Below, piece by piece: positions 16,480 through 24,723 of a DNA stretch of 34,821 bases. The translations under genes and the position numbers were made by a program. The stretch spans positions 1 through 34,821 of the forward strand of contig NZ_JACJQG010000090.1 in NCBI RefSeq assembly GCF_014696435.1. The letters are read 5' to 3'. Origin of the DNA: Calothrix anomala FACHB-343. GTDB lineage: Bacteria; Cyanobacteriota; Cyanobacteriia; Cyanobacteriales; Nostocaceae. The notes beneath the pieces were generated by a model that worked only from the letters and a program-made list of their open reading frames with translations, was not told the DNA's origin and searched no databases. Within the stretch, counting starts at the first letter, position 1; every line of letters begins with the position of its first letter.

Positions 16480-17322
16480 TTGGATGAACTGAGGGCGGCT
16501 CTAGAGCTAGCAACTGAAGAAGAATTGCAGGATTTAACGGCGATTCTGTTTAGTCGTAAGTTCAATCCCTTAGACTACGTTCACACACCTGAACCGATTG
16601 AAGTCCAAAGTCAAGACCGCAAAGCTTGGTTAGATACACTAGAAGATCGTTTTCGCTTTTTAGCCGCAGATGGGATGACAGTATTGCGGGGACGCACTAG
16701 CCAGGTAACTTATCGGCAAGCATTAATTCAAGTATGTAAGTATTTAAAAATACCCTATTCTAACCAACTGGCAACAGTAGATTTAGAAGCAGAAGTATTT
16801 TTGCATCTATTAGGGCATGTGTGGAAAAAATTGCCAGAAAAAGAAAAACGAAAATTAACTCTACAGGTACAGCGTCACCTAATCAAATCGGAAGCTAAAC
16901 AACCGCTACCGCTTTTATTACAACGCGATCCCTTAGGCATAATTTTTAAAGGTGGTAGTGCTTTAGCTGTCACTTCTGTGATTCAACCACTGGTACTGAA
17001 ACAAATTGCTCGACAATTTGCTACACACTTTGCCACCTATCAAGTAGCGAAAACCGCCGCTATTCAAGGAACAGCAACTACAACTACGCAATTTCAAACT
17101 TATGTAGCGTTACAAATGGCACGACGGGGGATGACTGTCAACGCTGCACGTTATGGAGCGATGCGGAGTGTTTTCGCGGTGATCGGCCCGGTGATGTGGG
17201 CTTGGTTTTTTGCAGATTTAGGGTGGAGAGCGATCGCCACTAACTATGGTCGCATTATCCCGACTATCTTCGCCCTAGCGCAAATTCGTCTAACCCGTAG
17301 TGAATGCTGGGAGCTAGCTTGA
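16480..17322 (+). CDS. YaaW-family (UPF0174/DUF3944-like) protein
   Basis: A 280-aa protein resembling Escherichia coli YaaW: an N-terminal helical segment (ELRAALELATEEELQDLTAILF), a middle block with YRQALIQVCKYLKIPY and EVFLHLLGHVWKKLPEKEK, and a hydrophobic C-terminal third (about residues 160-260) that may associate with membrane. Biochemical function is unknown. Translation begins at TTG (16480-16482): GGAGG sits 8 nt upstream and no in-frame ATG is near. The 3' end overlaps the next gene by 19 bp, suggesting translational coupling with the membrane polymerase/ligase-like protein. Confidence 0.7.
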   Translation: MDELRAALELATEEELQDLTAILFSRKFNPLDYVHTPEPIEVQSQDRKAWLDTLEDRFRFLAADGMTVLRGRTSQVTYRQALIQVCKYLKIPYSNQLATVDLEAEVFLHLLGHVWKKLPEKEKRKLTLQVQRHLIKSEAKQPLPLLLQRDPLGIIFKGGSALAVTSVIQPLVLKQIARQFATHFATYQVAKTAAIQGTATTTTQFQTYVALQMARRGMTVNAARYGAMRSVFAVIGPVMWAWFFADLGWRAIATNYGRIIPTIFALAQIRLTRSECWELA

Positions 17323-18629
17323 GACAGGCTGTTTACCATCCAAACACAGCCTTACAATTGCCTTGGAATTTGACTCAAGTGGGGCTGGTTCTCTTCCCAT
17401 TGAGTCCCTTTTTGGGGGCTGTATTAATTGTATTGGCATCTTTAATTACTTTGGCGCGCCAATGGGGTAAAGTTATTCGCCGTCCTATTAATTGGGGATT
17501 TGCGCTTTTGGCTGTATTGCTAACAATTACAGCTGGGTTCGCCGAAGACAAAACCCTGGCTTATGTCGGCTTATTTAATTTTGTACCTTACTTTCTTGTT
17601 TTTGCTGGATTAAGCGCTTTATTCCAAAAAATCGCTCAATTACGGCAAATGGCTTGGATTTTGGTCATTGCTTCCGTACCTATTACTATTTTAGGCTTAG
17701 GACAGTTATTTTTGGGCTGGTCGCTCAATTTAACCTTTTTATGGGTGGTATTAGAGTGGACGATCGCGCCAGGAGGAGAACCACCAGGGCGGATGTCATC
17801 AATTTTAATGCACGCTAATACATTAGGTACTTATTTAGTTATACTTTTTACTTTTGGTTTGGGTTTAGGGCTAGAACAATGGCAGTTAATTAAGCAGGGA
17901 ATTCAACGTTCTAAGGCTCCTCTAATCTTTTTGACGATTACGGGAATTATCAATTTCATAGCGTTAATTTTTACCAACTCTCGGAATGCTTGGGCGATCG
18001 CTATTTTTGTTTGTTTAGCTTATGCACTCTACCAAGGTTGGCGAATTCTGGTAGCTGGTGTAAGTGCGATCGCAACTTGCATTTTATTAGCAGCGTTTGC
18101 GCCTTCACCATTCGCCCAATTTTTTCGCCGCTTCGTTCCCGCTTTCTTTTGGGCACGCTTAAACGATGATATGTATCCCGACAGGCCAGTAGCTTTAATG
18201 CGTAAAACCCAATGGGGATTTGCTTGGTCTTTAACTCAACAACATCCTTGGACAGGTTGGGGATTACGCAATTTTACAGGATTATACCAAGCAAAAACAC
18301 AGATTTCTCTAGGTCATCCCCACAACTTATTTTTAATGCTCACGGCTGAAACTGGGATACCTAGTACGCTGTTATTTTGTGGTTTAATAGGCTGGATTTT
18401 GTATGCATCTGTGAAATTGCTACGCGAAGCAAAATTCCCCAATTCTGAAGATAAATTGCTATTTTTTACCTATATAATCGCCTTATTTGGCTGGTTACTC
18501 TCTAATACTGTTGATGTCACTCTCTACGATTTTAGATTGAATACGCTGTCATGGTTGATGTTATCCGCAGTTTGCGGATTAGTCTATCGTTACAACCAAG
18601 ATAATAAATCGAAATCTCCAGAGAATTAG
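17304..18629 (+). CDS. O-antigen ligase/polymerase (Wzy/WaaL-like) family membrane protein
   Basis: A 441-aa integral membrane protein with about ten hydrophobic helices. The large periplasmic loop before the final helices holds the family signature: TNSRNAWAI, then HPWTGWGLRNF, then GHPHNLFLMLTAETGIPSTLL (His and Glu positions typical of O-antigen ligase and Wzy_C proteins). Such enzymes transfer or polymerise lipid-linked glycans on the periplasmic face of the inner membrane. The substrate here, probably an exopolysaccharide or lipopolysaccharide unit, cannot be inferred. The ATG at 17304 lies inside the end of the upstream gene, so the two are likely one operon. Confidence 0.85.
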   Translation: MLGASLRQAVYHPNTALQLPWNLTQVGLVLFPLSPFLGAVLIVLASLITLARQWGKVIRRPINWGFALLAVLLTITAGFAEDKTLAYVGLFNFVPYFLVFAGLSALFQKIAQLRQMAWILVIASVPITILGLGQLFLGWSLNLTFLWVVLEWTIAPGGEPPGRMSSILMHANTLGTYLVILFTFGLGLGLEQWQLIKQGIQRSKAPLIFLTITGIINFIALIFTNSRNAWAIAIFVCLAYALYQGWRILVAGVSAIATCILLAAFAPSPFAQFFRRFVPAFFWARLNDDMYPDRPVALMRKTQWGFAWSLTQQHPWTGWGLRNFTGLYQAKTQISLGHPHNLFLMLTAETGIPSTLLFCGLIGWILYASVKLLREAKFPNSEDKLLFFTYIIALFGWLLSNTVDVTLYDFRLNTLSWLMLSAVCGLVYRYNQDNKSKSPEN

Positions 18630-18832
18630 AGTCAATTAGCGAAGTTTTGATGACTTATTGGTAAGTACTTTATTGTCTGTAACAACCCCCATCAACAGCC
18701 AAGCAGATTAAATATATAAATTAAATTCGGCACAGTTGATGAATCTACACAGCAGATAACTTTTTCAGTGTATCCACCGGAGTCATTTATCCTTAACAGT
18801 TAATAAAATTACTAATATTCACGTCTGTGAGT

Positions 18833-18940
18833 GTCACTAATTCAAGTTAGTGACTGTTGCTGATTGTTGGGAAGGTGTACGGATAACCCTTTTGGGGGTT
18901 TTCCTGCATAATAGGCATCTGTAAAAGATGCCTTTTTTTT
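18833..18940 (+). ncRNA. Candidate structured RNA ending in an intrinsic terminator
   Basis: Three successive inverted repeats occur in about 110 nt of non-coding DNA: GTCACTAA/TTAGTGAC (18833-18840, 18847-18854), a GGATAACCC/GGGTTTTCC hairpin with one mismatch (18881-18904), and a strong terminator (18913-18940). This is the layout of a small RNA or a long attenuated leader. I do not recognise the family, and no promoter is certain; TAAAAT/TACTAAT-like sequence upstream near 18805-18818 is only suggestive. Confidence 0.35.
18913..18940 (+). terminator. Rho-independent terminator
   Basis: AGGCATC (18913-18919) pairs with GATGCCT (18927-18933) over a 7-nt loop, followed by an uninterrupted T8 tract. 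It ends either the operon at 16480-18629, with a long 3' untranslated region, or a separate small RNA. Confidence 0.8.
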
Positions 18941-19010
18941 ATCTATAGCTGTAGCCAGATAGATTAGGAAATCAAGTTAAAATAAAACCCTGACAATAAA
19001 AGGCTTTCAA

Positions 19011-19058
19011 GTCTGTCAACAGTCGACAGTCAACAGTTAACAATCAACAGTCAACAGC
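19011..19058. repeat. Short tandem repeat, GTCAACA type
   Basis: Degenerate heptamers related to GTCAACA/ACAGTCA (CAACAGTCGACAGTCAACAG...). This belongs to the short tandemly repeated repetitive sequences typical of Nostoc-like genomes. It lies just upstream of the small secreted protein gene. Confidence 0.75.
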
Positions 19059-19103
19059 TATATTTTGTTGTAATAAACCAGTCAATAATATCAGAATTTG
19101 TGT

Positions 19104-19514
19104 ATGAAAAGATTCTCTTCATTATTAGCAGTTGTCACATCTTCGTGTGGTTTATTAACCTTAAATCTGGCAATTTCCTCACCTGCTCAAGCTTCAGTTG
19201 TTTGTGAAACAGACACTATCACCAAATATGGAAATGGTTCCTTAGCAACTTGTATCCTCAGTCAAGATACAAATTTACAAATTTCTAGTTATAAAACAGG
19301 TACATCTAATTTTGTTTGCAAATCCGAAAATTATATTTCTTTCAGTGACAAAGGACAATTTGCAAGTTGTATCTTGGCAGAAGAAATGAAAATTATTAAA
19401 GGTAATACTGTAGAAACTTGTTTACCACAATATCAGCTAAATGTTGCCAGTACTGAAGATGGTAGTCTGGCGATTTCTTGTAAAAGTTTAAGATTATCAT
19501 CTTTCAACCAGTAG
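19104..19514 (+). CDS. Small secreted protein with three cysteine-bounded repeats
   Basis: A 136-aa protein with a signal peptide (about residues 1-31, ends AQAS). The mature part consists of three similar segments, each closed by a cysteine pair: C34-C50, C72-C89 and C106-C126. They share a pattern of alternating polar residues and a G-x-LA/FA-S/T-C closing motif (GSLATC, GQFASC, GSLAISC). Each pair could form a disulphide-closed beta-hairpin in the periplasm or outside the cell. The start is the ATG at 19104-19106; the upstream TTG codon in frame has no support. I do not recognise the family. A terminator-like hairpin lies downstream (19615-19647). Confidence 0.65.
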   Translation: MKRFSSLLAVVTSSCGLLTLNLAISSPAQASVVCETDTITKYGNGSLATCILSQDTNLQISSYKTGTSNFVCKSENYISFSDKGQFASCILAEEMKIIKGNTVETCLPQYQLNVASTEDGSLAISCKSLRLSSFNQ

Positions 19515-19516
19515 CT

Positions 19517-19647
19517 GCAGGAAACTCCATCCCCTTGTGGGTGGAGAAGTTACCTGCCTGGGGCATTGGGCATTGGTAACTCTTTACTATGCCCTATGCC
19601 CTATTCCCCATGCCAAAAACTCCATCCCCTTGTGGGTGGAGTTTTTT
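19517..19647. repeat. Composite hairpin/short-repeat element, copy 2 (inverted)
   Basis: Reverse-complement counterpart of 16228-16380: hairpins at 19525-19546 and 19615-19647 (AAAAACTCCA ... TGGAGTTTTTT) enclosing GGGCATTG and ATGCCCT short repeats. The outer GCAGG/CCTGC arms (19517-19521, 19553-19557) replace the GC-rich arms of copy 1. The last hairpin with its T6 run should terminate transcription from the small secreted protein gene, and the A-run on the other side makes it bidirectional. Confidence 0.75.
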
Positions 19648-19735
19648 ATTGTCGTGTGTCTATTGCTAACTAGGCAAACAGTAAGGAAGAAGGCTATTCC
19701 GAAATTTATCACCTAAAAATTTATACTCGCATAGG

Positions 19736-19780
19736 TTGACAAACTTATTTACATCATTTAGTGTAAACCTCTAATGATGT
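19736..19780 (+). promoter_or_regulatory. Probable promoter and operator of the pPIWI-RE operon
   Basis: A perfect -35 box TTGACA (19736-19741) is followed after 20 bp by TGTAAA (19762-19767), or after 17 bp by TAGTGT. A perfect dyad TTTACA-N8-TGTAAA (19748-19767) covers the spacer and -10 region. A second inverted repeat, ACATCATT/AATGATGT (19751-19758, 19773-19780), includes the start codons. There is no Shine-Dalgarno sequence, so the mRNA could be leaderless. The long spacer plus dyad recalls MerR-type promoters, and the first gene has a MerR-like N-terminus. Autoregulation is therefore a reasonable inference, not a demonstrated fact. Confidence 0.45.
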
Positions 19781-21312
19781 ATAGTAAACATATGAAATTT
19801 GAAAGCGTGCGTCAGTGGCAGGGAACTGCGGATGCACTCACAAAGGAACTTAAACACCAGATTAAACACTTGAGACTGTCAGTAGAGCCACCAGCCTTGC
19901 GAACCGTGCGGGCGTGGAGAGCAAAGCAACTTTTATCACAACCTAAAGGAGAAGAATTTGGATTTCGGCAAATTTTGGAGGGATTAGCAACAATTTTACT
20001 ATTAAAGAAAGGTTGGACACTAGCAGCGATCGCGCAAGTATTACCTTCTTTCTCTGCAGATACTTTGGAGTTGCAAATTCTGGCGGAAGCTCAAGGACAA
20101 GACCCTACATGGCTACCCACCATCACCACAACTTCTTTGCCGTTACCGACTGGACACAGACCACCAACGGATCTGGCTGAAGATGCCGTAGTTTTGTTAG
20201 CACAAGGAATTATCCGTCAGTATGACCGAGTGCTACCAGGGCAACAAATTGTCCGTCAAGAGGATAGTACATTGCCGCCAGAACTCTATCAAGCAATGTG
20301 CAAATTAGGTCGTTTATATATTGAAGAAGGACAATGCGATCGCGCGGCTTGTGTACATACTGTTTTGGATAACGCACGCTACCCGCTTGGTTCTGAACGT
20401 TGGGGGTTAGGAATTTTTAGCCAATCAGACTTTCGCTTTTCTAACGCAACCATCATTGATCCAGATTTGCGAGTTCCCACCTCAGACTGTGCCGAGATTG
20501 CCAACCTCAGTAGCGGTTTTGGGGAAAATAACGTTATTGAACATCGGCTTTATACTGACTTATGCGACGCAACTCAAAGGTTGGGCGGCCGTCGTCAACA
20601 TAAGGCTTACACTGCATTACGAGAGTTGTTTGGTAGGTATTCTCTGATTGGACAACGCCAACTATTTGATTACTTGGTTGACAATGACTTAACTCCTTTA
20701 CAGGGAATGATTCTTGATAATTTTTTCGATTTAGTACCGGATATTTGGCTAATTGATGGTTTAGCAAACCGTTGCGCCCACTGTGGCACACTTATGCGGC
20801 CTCACCCTAACAATAGGCTGTTTTCAGAAGGGCGTTGTCCTATTCGCCAGTGTATTGGTCATGAATTGCCAAAAGTGTCTGAGAAACTAGATCCCAACGA
20901 AGACATTTTACGAATTGCCAAGCCGCAAATTCTCACTTACTGGACAGGCCCAGCAATTGACGAATTAGCCATATTTGATACAGCTAGACAAAACGGACTA
21001 GATGCTGAACTTTATCCAGAGTCGGATTTATGCGATATAGCGATTAATGAAAAAGTAATTGGAATTGATGCTAAGTCCTATACAAGTCCGGTGACTTTAG
21101 CTTTGCGGCTAAATCGTAGTATTGGCGGTCTGATTTATTATCGTCGTCGGATTTTGGCTGTGAGCGATCGCTTAATTGAGGATAACCCAAGCTACATTTC
21201 CACCCTCAAATCAACACTTGATAAAAAAGGTGATGCAGCCAGTTTAGAAATTATGTCAGTTTCCTCGGTCATTGAGTTTTTACAGAAGATACCCTATGCG
21301 AACCAAACCTGA
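19774..21312 (+). CDS. pPIWI-RE-associated nuclease with MerR-like HTH, zinc ribbon and PD-(D/E)XK domain
   Basis: First gene of a three-gene island, 512 aa. Visible layout: a MerR-like winged helix at residues 40-92 (TVRAWRAKQLLS ... FGFRQILEGLATILLLKKGW); a helical middle; a zinc-ribbon candidate with C334-x2-C337 and C355-x4-C360; and a C-terminal restriction-endonuclease fold with D421 (LCDIAI) and D433-A-K435 (IGIDAKSY). In the predicted pPIWI-RE system this protein is the DNA-cutting partner of a DinG-like helicase and a PIWI protein. The start is the first of two adjacent ATGs; another in-frame ATG lies at 19792, and none has a clear ribosome-binding site. The 3' end overlaps the helicase gene by 17 bp. 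The PIWI-RE assignment rests on the whole operon more than on this protein alone. Confidence 0.8.
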   Translation: MMYSKHMKFESVRQWQGTADALTKELKHQIKHLRLSVEPPALRTVRAWRAKQLLSQPKGEEFGFRQILEGLATILLLKKGWTLAAIAQVLPSFSADTLELQILAEAQGQDPTWLPTITTTSLPLPTGHRPPTDLAEDAVVLLAQGIIRQYDRVLPGQQIVRQEDSTLPPELYQAMCKLGRLYIEEGQCDRAACVHTVLDNARYPLGSERWGLGIFSQSDFRFSNATIIDPDLRVPTSDCAEIANLSSGFGENNVIEHRLYTDLCDATQRLGGRRQHKAYTALRELFGRYSLIGQRQLFDYLVDNDLTPLQGMILDNFFDLVPDIWLIDGLANRCAHCGTLMRPHPNNRLFSEGRCPIRQCIGHELPKVSEKLDPNEDILRIAKPQILTYWTGPAIDELAIFDTARQNGLDAELYPESDLCDIAINEKVIGIDAKSYTSPVTLALRLNRSIGGLIYYRRRILAVSDRLIEDNPSYISTLKSTLDKKGDAASLEIMSVSSVIEFLQKIPYANQT

Positions 21313-24300
21313 TTTTTGGAAAGGTGCAGAGCGAATTTGTTGGCTTTGCGTCTTCATGGAAGAATTTATCGGCACTAATTCACTGGAGTATGCGCCAGTA
21401 GTTATGTCAGGTATGGCCAGCATTTTAAATGCACCTACCTTTGCACAAGCCCGTCAAGCTATTTTCAATATGCGTCAGATGTCACTGGCTTATGTAACGC
21501 ACCAATCAGTGAAGCACGCGATCGCTCTCTATAACAATTATCATTACTGCAACAATACTCAAGGGACGTATGAAATTGATATTGAAACACTTCACTTTCA
21601 CAGGACTGACGCTTTAGAAGATTCGTCAATTACAAAGGCGCGGCAAATTCTTAGTAACCCTTTGCCCTACGACACCTATAGTTTTACAGTTGCCGATCCT
21701 CGTCAGCCAATGGCTGTGGCGTTAGGTGAAGACTCAACCTCCGTAAAGTTAGACATTCCGCGTATTTCTGCCCCGATAGCTGCACGTCGTACACATTCCC
21801 TCAACCGCCAACCAAGAGGAAAGATTTGCATTCCCCTAAAAGAACTGCACGATTTGGCTCGTGAAATGGACGAACGTGAGAAGCAAGATCCTGGGCGACG
21901 ATTAGGTAATTGGAAAGAGCGCTTTGAACGCTTTGACCTGATGGTGTCGGAGGCTGGAAAAGGACTGCGGAAAGAAAATGATGTGTTGGAATTAGAGGAT
22001 ATCAAACACTTAATTGGTTTACCTGGGTCGGGTAAAACAACGTTGCTGGTGTTGATAGCTGTATGGTTGGGGCTACATGACTATAAAGCAATGTTTGTGT
22101 TTCCCTCCATTGAAGTTGCTAGACAGTACATGGCTGATTTGGCATTTCATCAAGTTAAAGTGGGAATGCTTGTCGGTCAAGGTGATGAAACTCGTCGTCA
22201 CCACGCAGACAATATTGCAGAAGCGATCGCCGCCATAGGAAATAATGGTGGTTTTGCTTACAGCTTAGAACAGGCAGAAGTTTTTGGACTCAACTGTGTT
22301 CTACCAGCTTTTTCTACTGCGGATACGTCTTTTTGGGGGTTTGGTTACGCACCTTGCAACGAGATATTGCAAGGAGGAGGGAAACAGGGAAAGATGAAAA
22401 AATGCCTGTGTCCCCTCTGGACAATGTGCGGTCGTAATAAAGCACAGCGAGATTTATTAGATGCCAATATTTGGGTTGGTCATGTGCGATCGCTTGATAC
22501 TCAAATATCACCCCATGCAACTTACGAACAGTTACGATATTTTGAATTAATCGCCCGTACCTTTGACCTAGTTGTTTTTGACGAAGGCGACATGGTGCAG
22601 AAAGTCTTAGATGATTATGGCGCTGCAACTTTAAGTATTTCCGGTTCAGAACGCTCAATTCATAGAGTAATTCTCGAACAAATTCATAATCGCTTTGCTC
22701 GTGGTGAAAACTATCGACTATTTGATCGGGATATAGAACTTTACAGCCGTGACTTAGCAGAATTTGGCAATCATAATACCTCTTTGATTACCACCATCCA
22801 TAATATGTCAGGGTCGCGTGTAAGAGAACGCTACGAAAATCAATTGCTGACTGTATTACGGATTGTTAGCGAACTATTGAATAGTGTTAAAAAATCTCAT
22901 AAGCAAGATGAAATTGATGAACAAGAGGTCAAAACAGAAGTTACCAGAAGTCGAGCATTAGCTGAATTTTGGGAAAAAGCAGCATATAACGCCTTTTATG
23001 ACCGCACAGGAGTTAATAACCCTCAAGATTTTAAAGCAGATTTTTGGCCTCATTATATAGGCATAAACAAAGAAACCTTAGAAAAGGAATGGAAGACTCT
23101 CATTCATCATTTTCGCCGTTACTTAGCTGAAAATCTCATTAAACAACGTGATGCGATTGTCCAAGAAATTATTGAAGTATTTTTCAAACTTTGTTTTCCC
23201 AAGCATCAATTAACTATAGAAACAGAGGATTTAATTAAATTACTTATAACTGTTACATTCGTAATTTTGGGTTATCAGCGAATTGTACCAGGGACAAGAA
23301 CAATGCTTGCAGAAGGTTTCATTCGTGAATCAGTTATGGAATCAACTGCATCACCAGAACTTAGAAAATTTATTCCCGAAAGCATTTTAGGTTCATTTTC
23401 TGGTGTGCGATACAGTTTTTTCAAAGCACTAACAACGCGCACTGCGGCTAGAAATATGGAGTTATCTTACATTACATTCGTAGGTGCGCCTCGGATGTTA
23501 ATGCACCGCTTTCATCGGTTGTTAGAGGCAGATAATGGACAAGCCAGTCCCACTATTTTAATTACCTCAGCTACATCATTTTTACAAGCCAGTCCTGCCT
23601 ATCATATTAACGCCGGGCCACATTATTTACTCAAACCACATCAGCCAAAAAATCAGACATCAGCAAAAAGCACTTATTATTTCAAATGGTTTTCAGATAG
23701 TCAACGGGGCGATCAACCTCTACTATACAGTGGCGCAGGCGATCGCAAAATGCAAACACGTAATCTTGAGCTGATGGTAGATGCTCTTGTCAAAGGAGGA
23801 AAAACTAAATCTGAAATTTATAAAGCTATGAATAAATTTGATATCAAGTCTGGTATTCGCCGTAAAGCAGCTTTAGTTGTTAATGGTTATGACCAAGCAC
23901 GCGATATCAAAAAATATATCAATACCTATTATCCTGATGTTGGTAGGCATACAAAAGCAGTTGTGAAGTCTCTAAAAGAAGGGGAACAACCAAAAGATTT
24001 TATCACTTCTGCGCAATGTGAAGCATTAGGAGATGATGAAAATTGTCACATTTTAATCTTTCCCCTGCTGGCAATTGGTAGAGGTGTCAATATTGTTTTT
24101 ACCAAAGGGGAAAGAAAGCTAGATGCAGCAATTGGCTCAATTTATTTCCTCACCCGTCCTCACCCTACTAAAGATGATATGCAGCTTTTGTATAGCTTAA
24201 CAGGACGAGCAACACAAGAATTTGATAGTCGAGTTTTTAGTGAAATAGAAGATTTGAATGCCATAGCAACAGCTTGGCGACAATCAAGAAAAGACTTGTG

Positions 24301-24721
24301 GTTAACTGCCAATAGATTGTTGCGTGAACCCTTAATGGCAAGCCGTTTAGGGACTGAACTATTCAAATCATTTACGGCTAATCAAATGGTAGCTATTCTG
24401 CAAACAATTGGTCGAGGAATGCGGAATGGATGCCCAGTATCAGTTTACTTTGTTGATGCAGCTTGGGCTAAAAAATCAACAGAAGGTAAAGCCGATTCTG
24501 GACGAGATAGTATGCTGATTCAGATGCGAATTATTTTAGAAGAATGTGTTAAGCACGAAGACCCCGTAATTCGAGAAATTTATCAGGAACTTTATAGCGC
24601 ATTTCTAGAACCTTTACAGCGCATTCAAGGAGTAATTTATTCTGATGAATTACATTCCTTAGAAGAATCGGCGGATGAAGAAACAGGTTTTGACGAATTT
24701 TCACCACTATTGGAGATGTAA
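21296..24721 (+). CDS. DinG/XPD-like helicase of the pPIWI-RE island
   Basis: An 1141-aa superfamily 2 helicase, the second gene of the island. After about 230 unassigned N-terminal residues come Walker A (GLPGSGKT, 241-248), a cysteine cluster (C334, C354, C370, C372, C378) in the place where DinG/XPD helicases hold a 4Fe-4S cluster, and Walker B as DEGD (429-432) instead of DEAH. These are followed by SAT (758-760) and motif VI QTIGRGMR (Q1036, R1040, R1043). Relatives with this layout unwind 5'-3' and resolve forked DNA or RNA-DNA hybrids. The ATG at 21296-21298 lies inside the end of the nuclease gene; an upstream in-frame TTG (21272) is less likely. Its stop is 2 bp before the PIWI start, so all three proteins are probably made in fixed ratio. 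The C-terminus is acidic. Confidence 0.85.
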   Translation: MRTKPDFWKGAERICWLCVFMEEFIGTNSLEYAPVVMSGMASILNAPTFAQARQAIFNMRQMSLAYVTHQSVKHAIALYNNYHYCNNTQGTYEIDIETLHFHRTDALEDSSITKARQILSNPLPYDTYSFTVADPRQPMAVALGEDSTSVKLDIPRISAPIAARRTHSLNRQPRGKICIPLKELHDLAREMDEREKQDPGRRLGNWKERFERFDLMVSEAGKGLRKENDVLELEDIKHLIGLPGSGKTTLLVLIAVWLGLHDYKAMFVFPSIEVARQYMADLAFHQVKVGMLVGQGDETRRHHADNIAEAIAAIGNNGGFAYSLEQAEVFGLNCVLPAFSTADTSFWGFGYAPCNEILQGGGKQGKMKKCLCPLWTMCGRNKAQRDLLDANIWVGHVRSLDTQISPHATYEQLRYFELIARTFDLVVFDEGDMVQKVLDDYGAATLSISGSERSIHRVILEQIHNRFARGENYRLFDRDIELYSRDLAEFGNHNTSLITTIHNMSGSRVRERYENQLLTVLRIVSELLNSVKKSHKQDEIDEQEVKTEVTRSRALAEFWEKAAYNAFYDRTGVNNPQDFKADFWPHYIGINKETLEKEWKTLIHHFRRYLAENLIKQRDAIVQEIIEVFFKLCFPKHQLTIETEDLIKLLITVTFVILGYQRIVPGTRTMLAEGFIRESVMESTASPELRKFIPESILGSFSGVRYSFFKALTTRTAARNMELSYITFVGAPRMLMHRFHRLLEADNGQASPTILITSATSFLQASPAYHINAGPHYLLKPHQPKNQTSAKSTYYFKWFSDSQRGDQPLLYSGAGDRKMQTRNLELMVDALVKGGKTKSEIYKAMNKFDIKSGIRRKAALVVNGYDQARDIKKYINTYYPDVGRHTKAVVKSLKEGEQPKDFITSAQCEALGDDENCHILIFPLLAIGRGVNIVFTKGERKLDAAIGSIYFLTRPHPTKDDMQLLYSLTGRATQEFDSRVFSEIEDLNAIATAWRQSRKDLWLTANRLLREPLMASRLGTELFKSFTANQMVAILQTIGRGMRNGCPVSVYFVDAAWAKKSTEGKADSGRDSMLIQMRIILEECVKHEDPVIREIYQELYSAFLEPLQRIQGVIYSDELHSLEESADEETGFDEFSPLLEM

Positions 24722-24723
24722 AA

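Noticed and set aside
16170-16513. Minus-strand open frames upstream of the YaaW gene
   Set aside because: They translate the hairpin and CATGGGG repeats and the antisense of the YaaW start; no coding signature.
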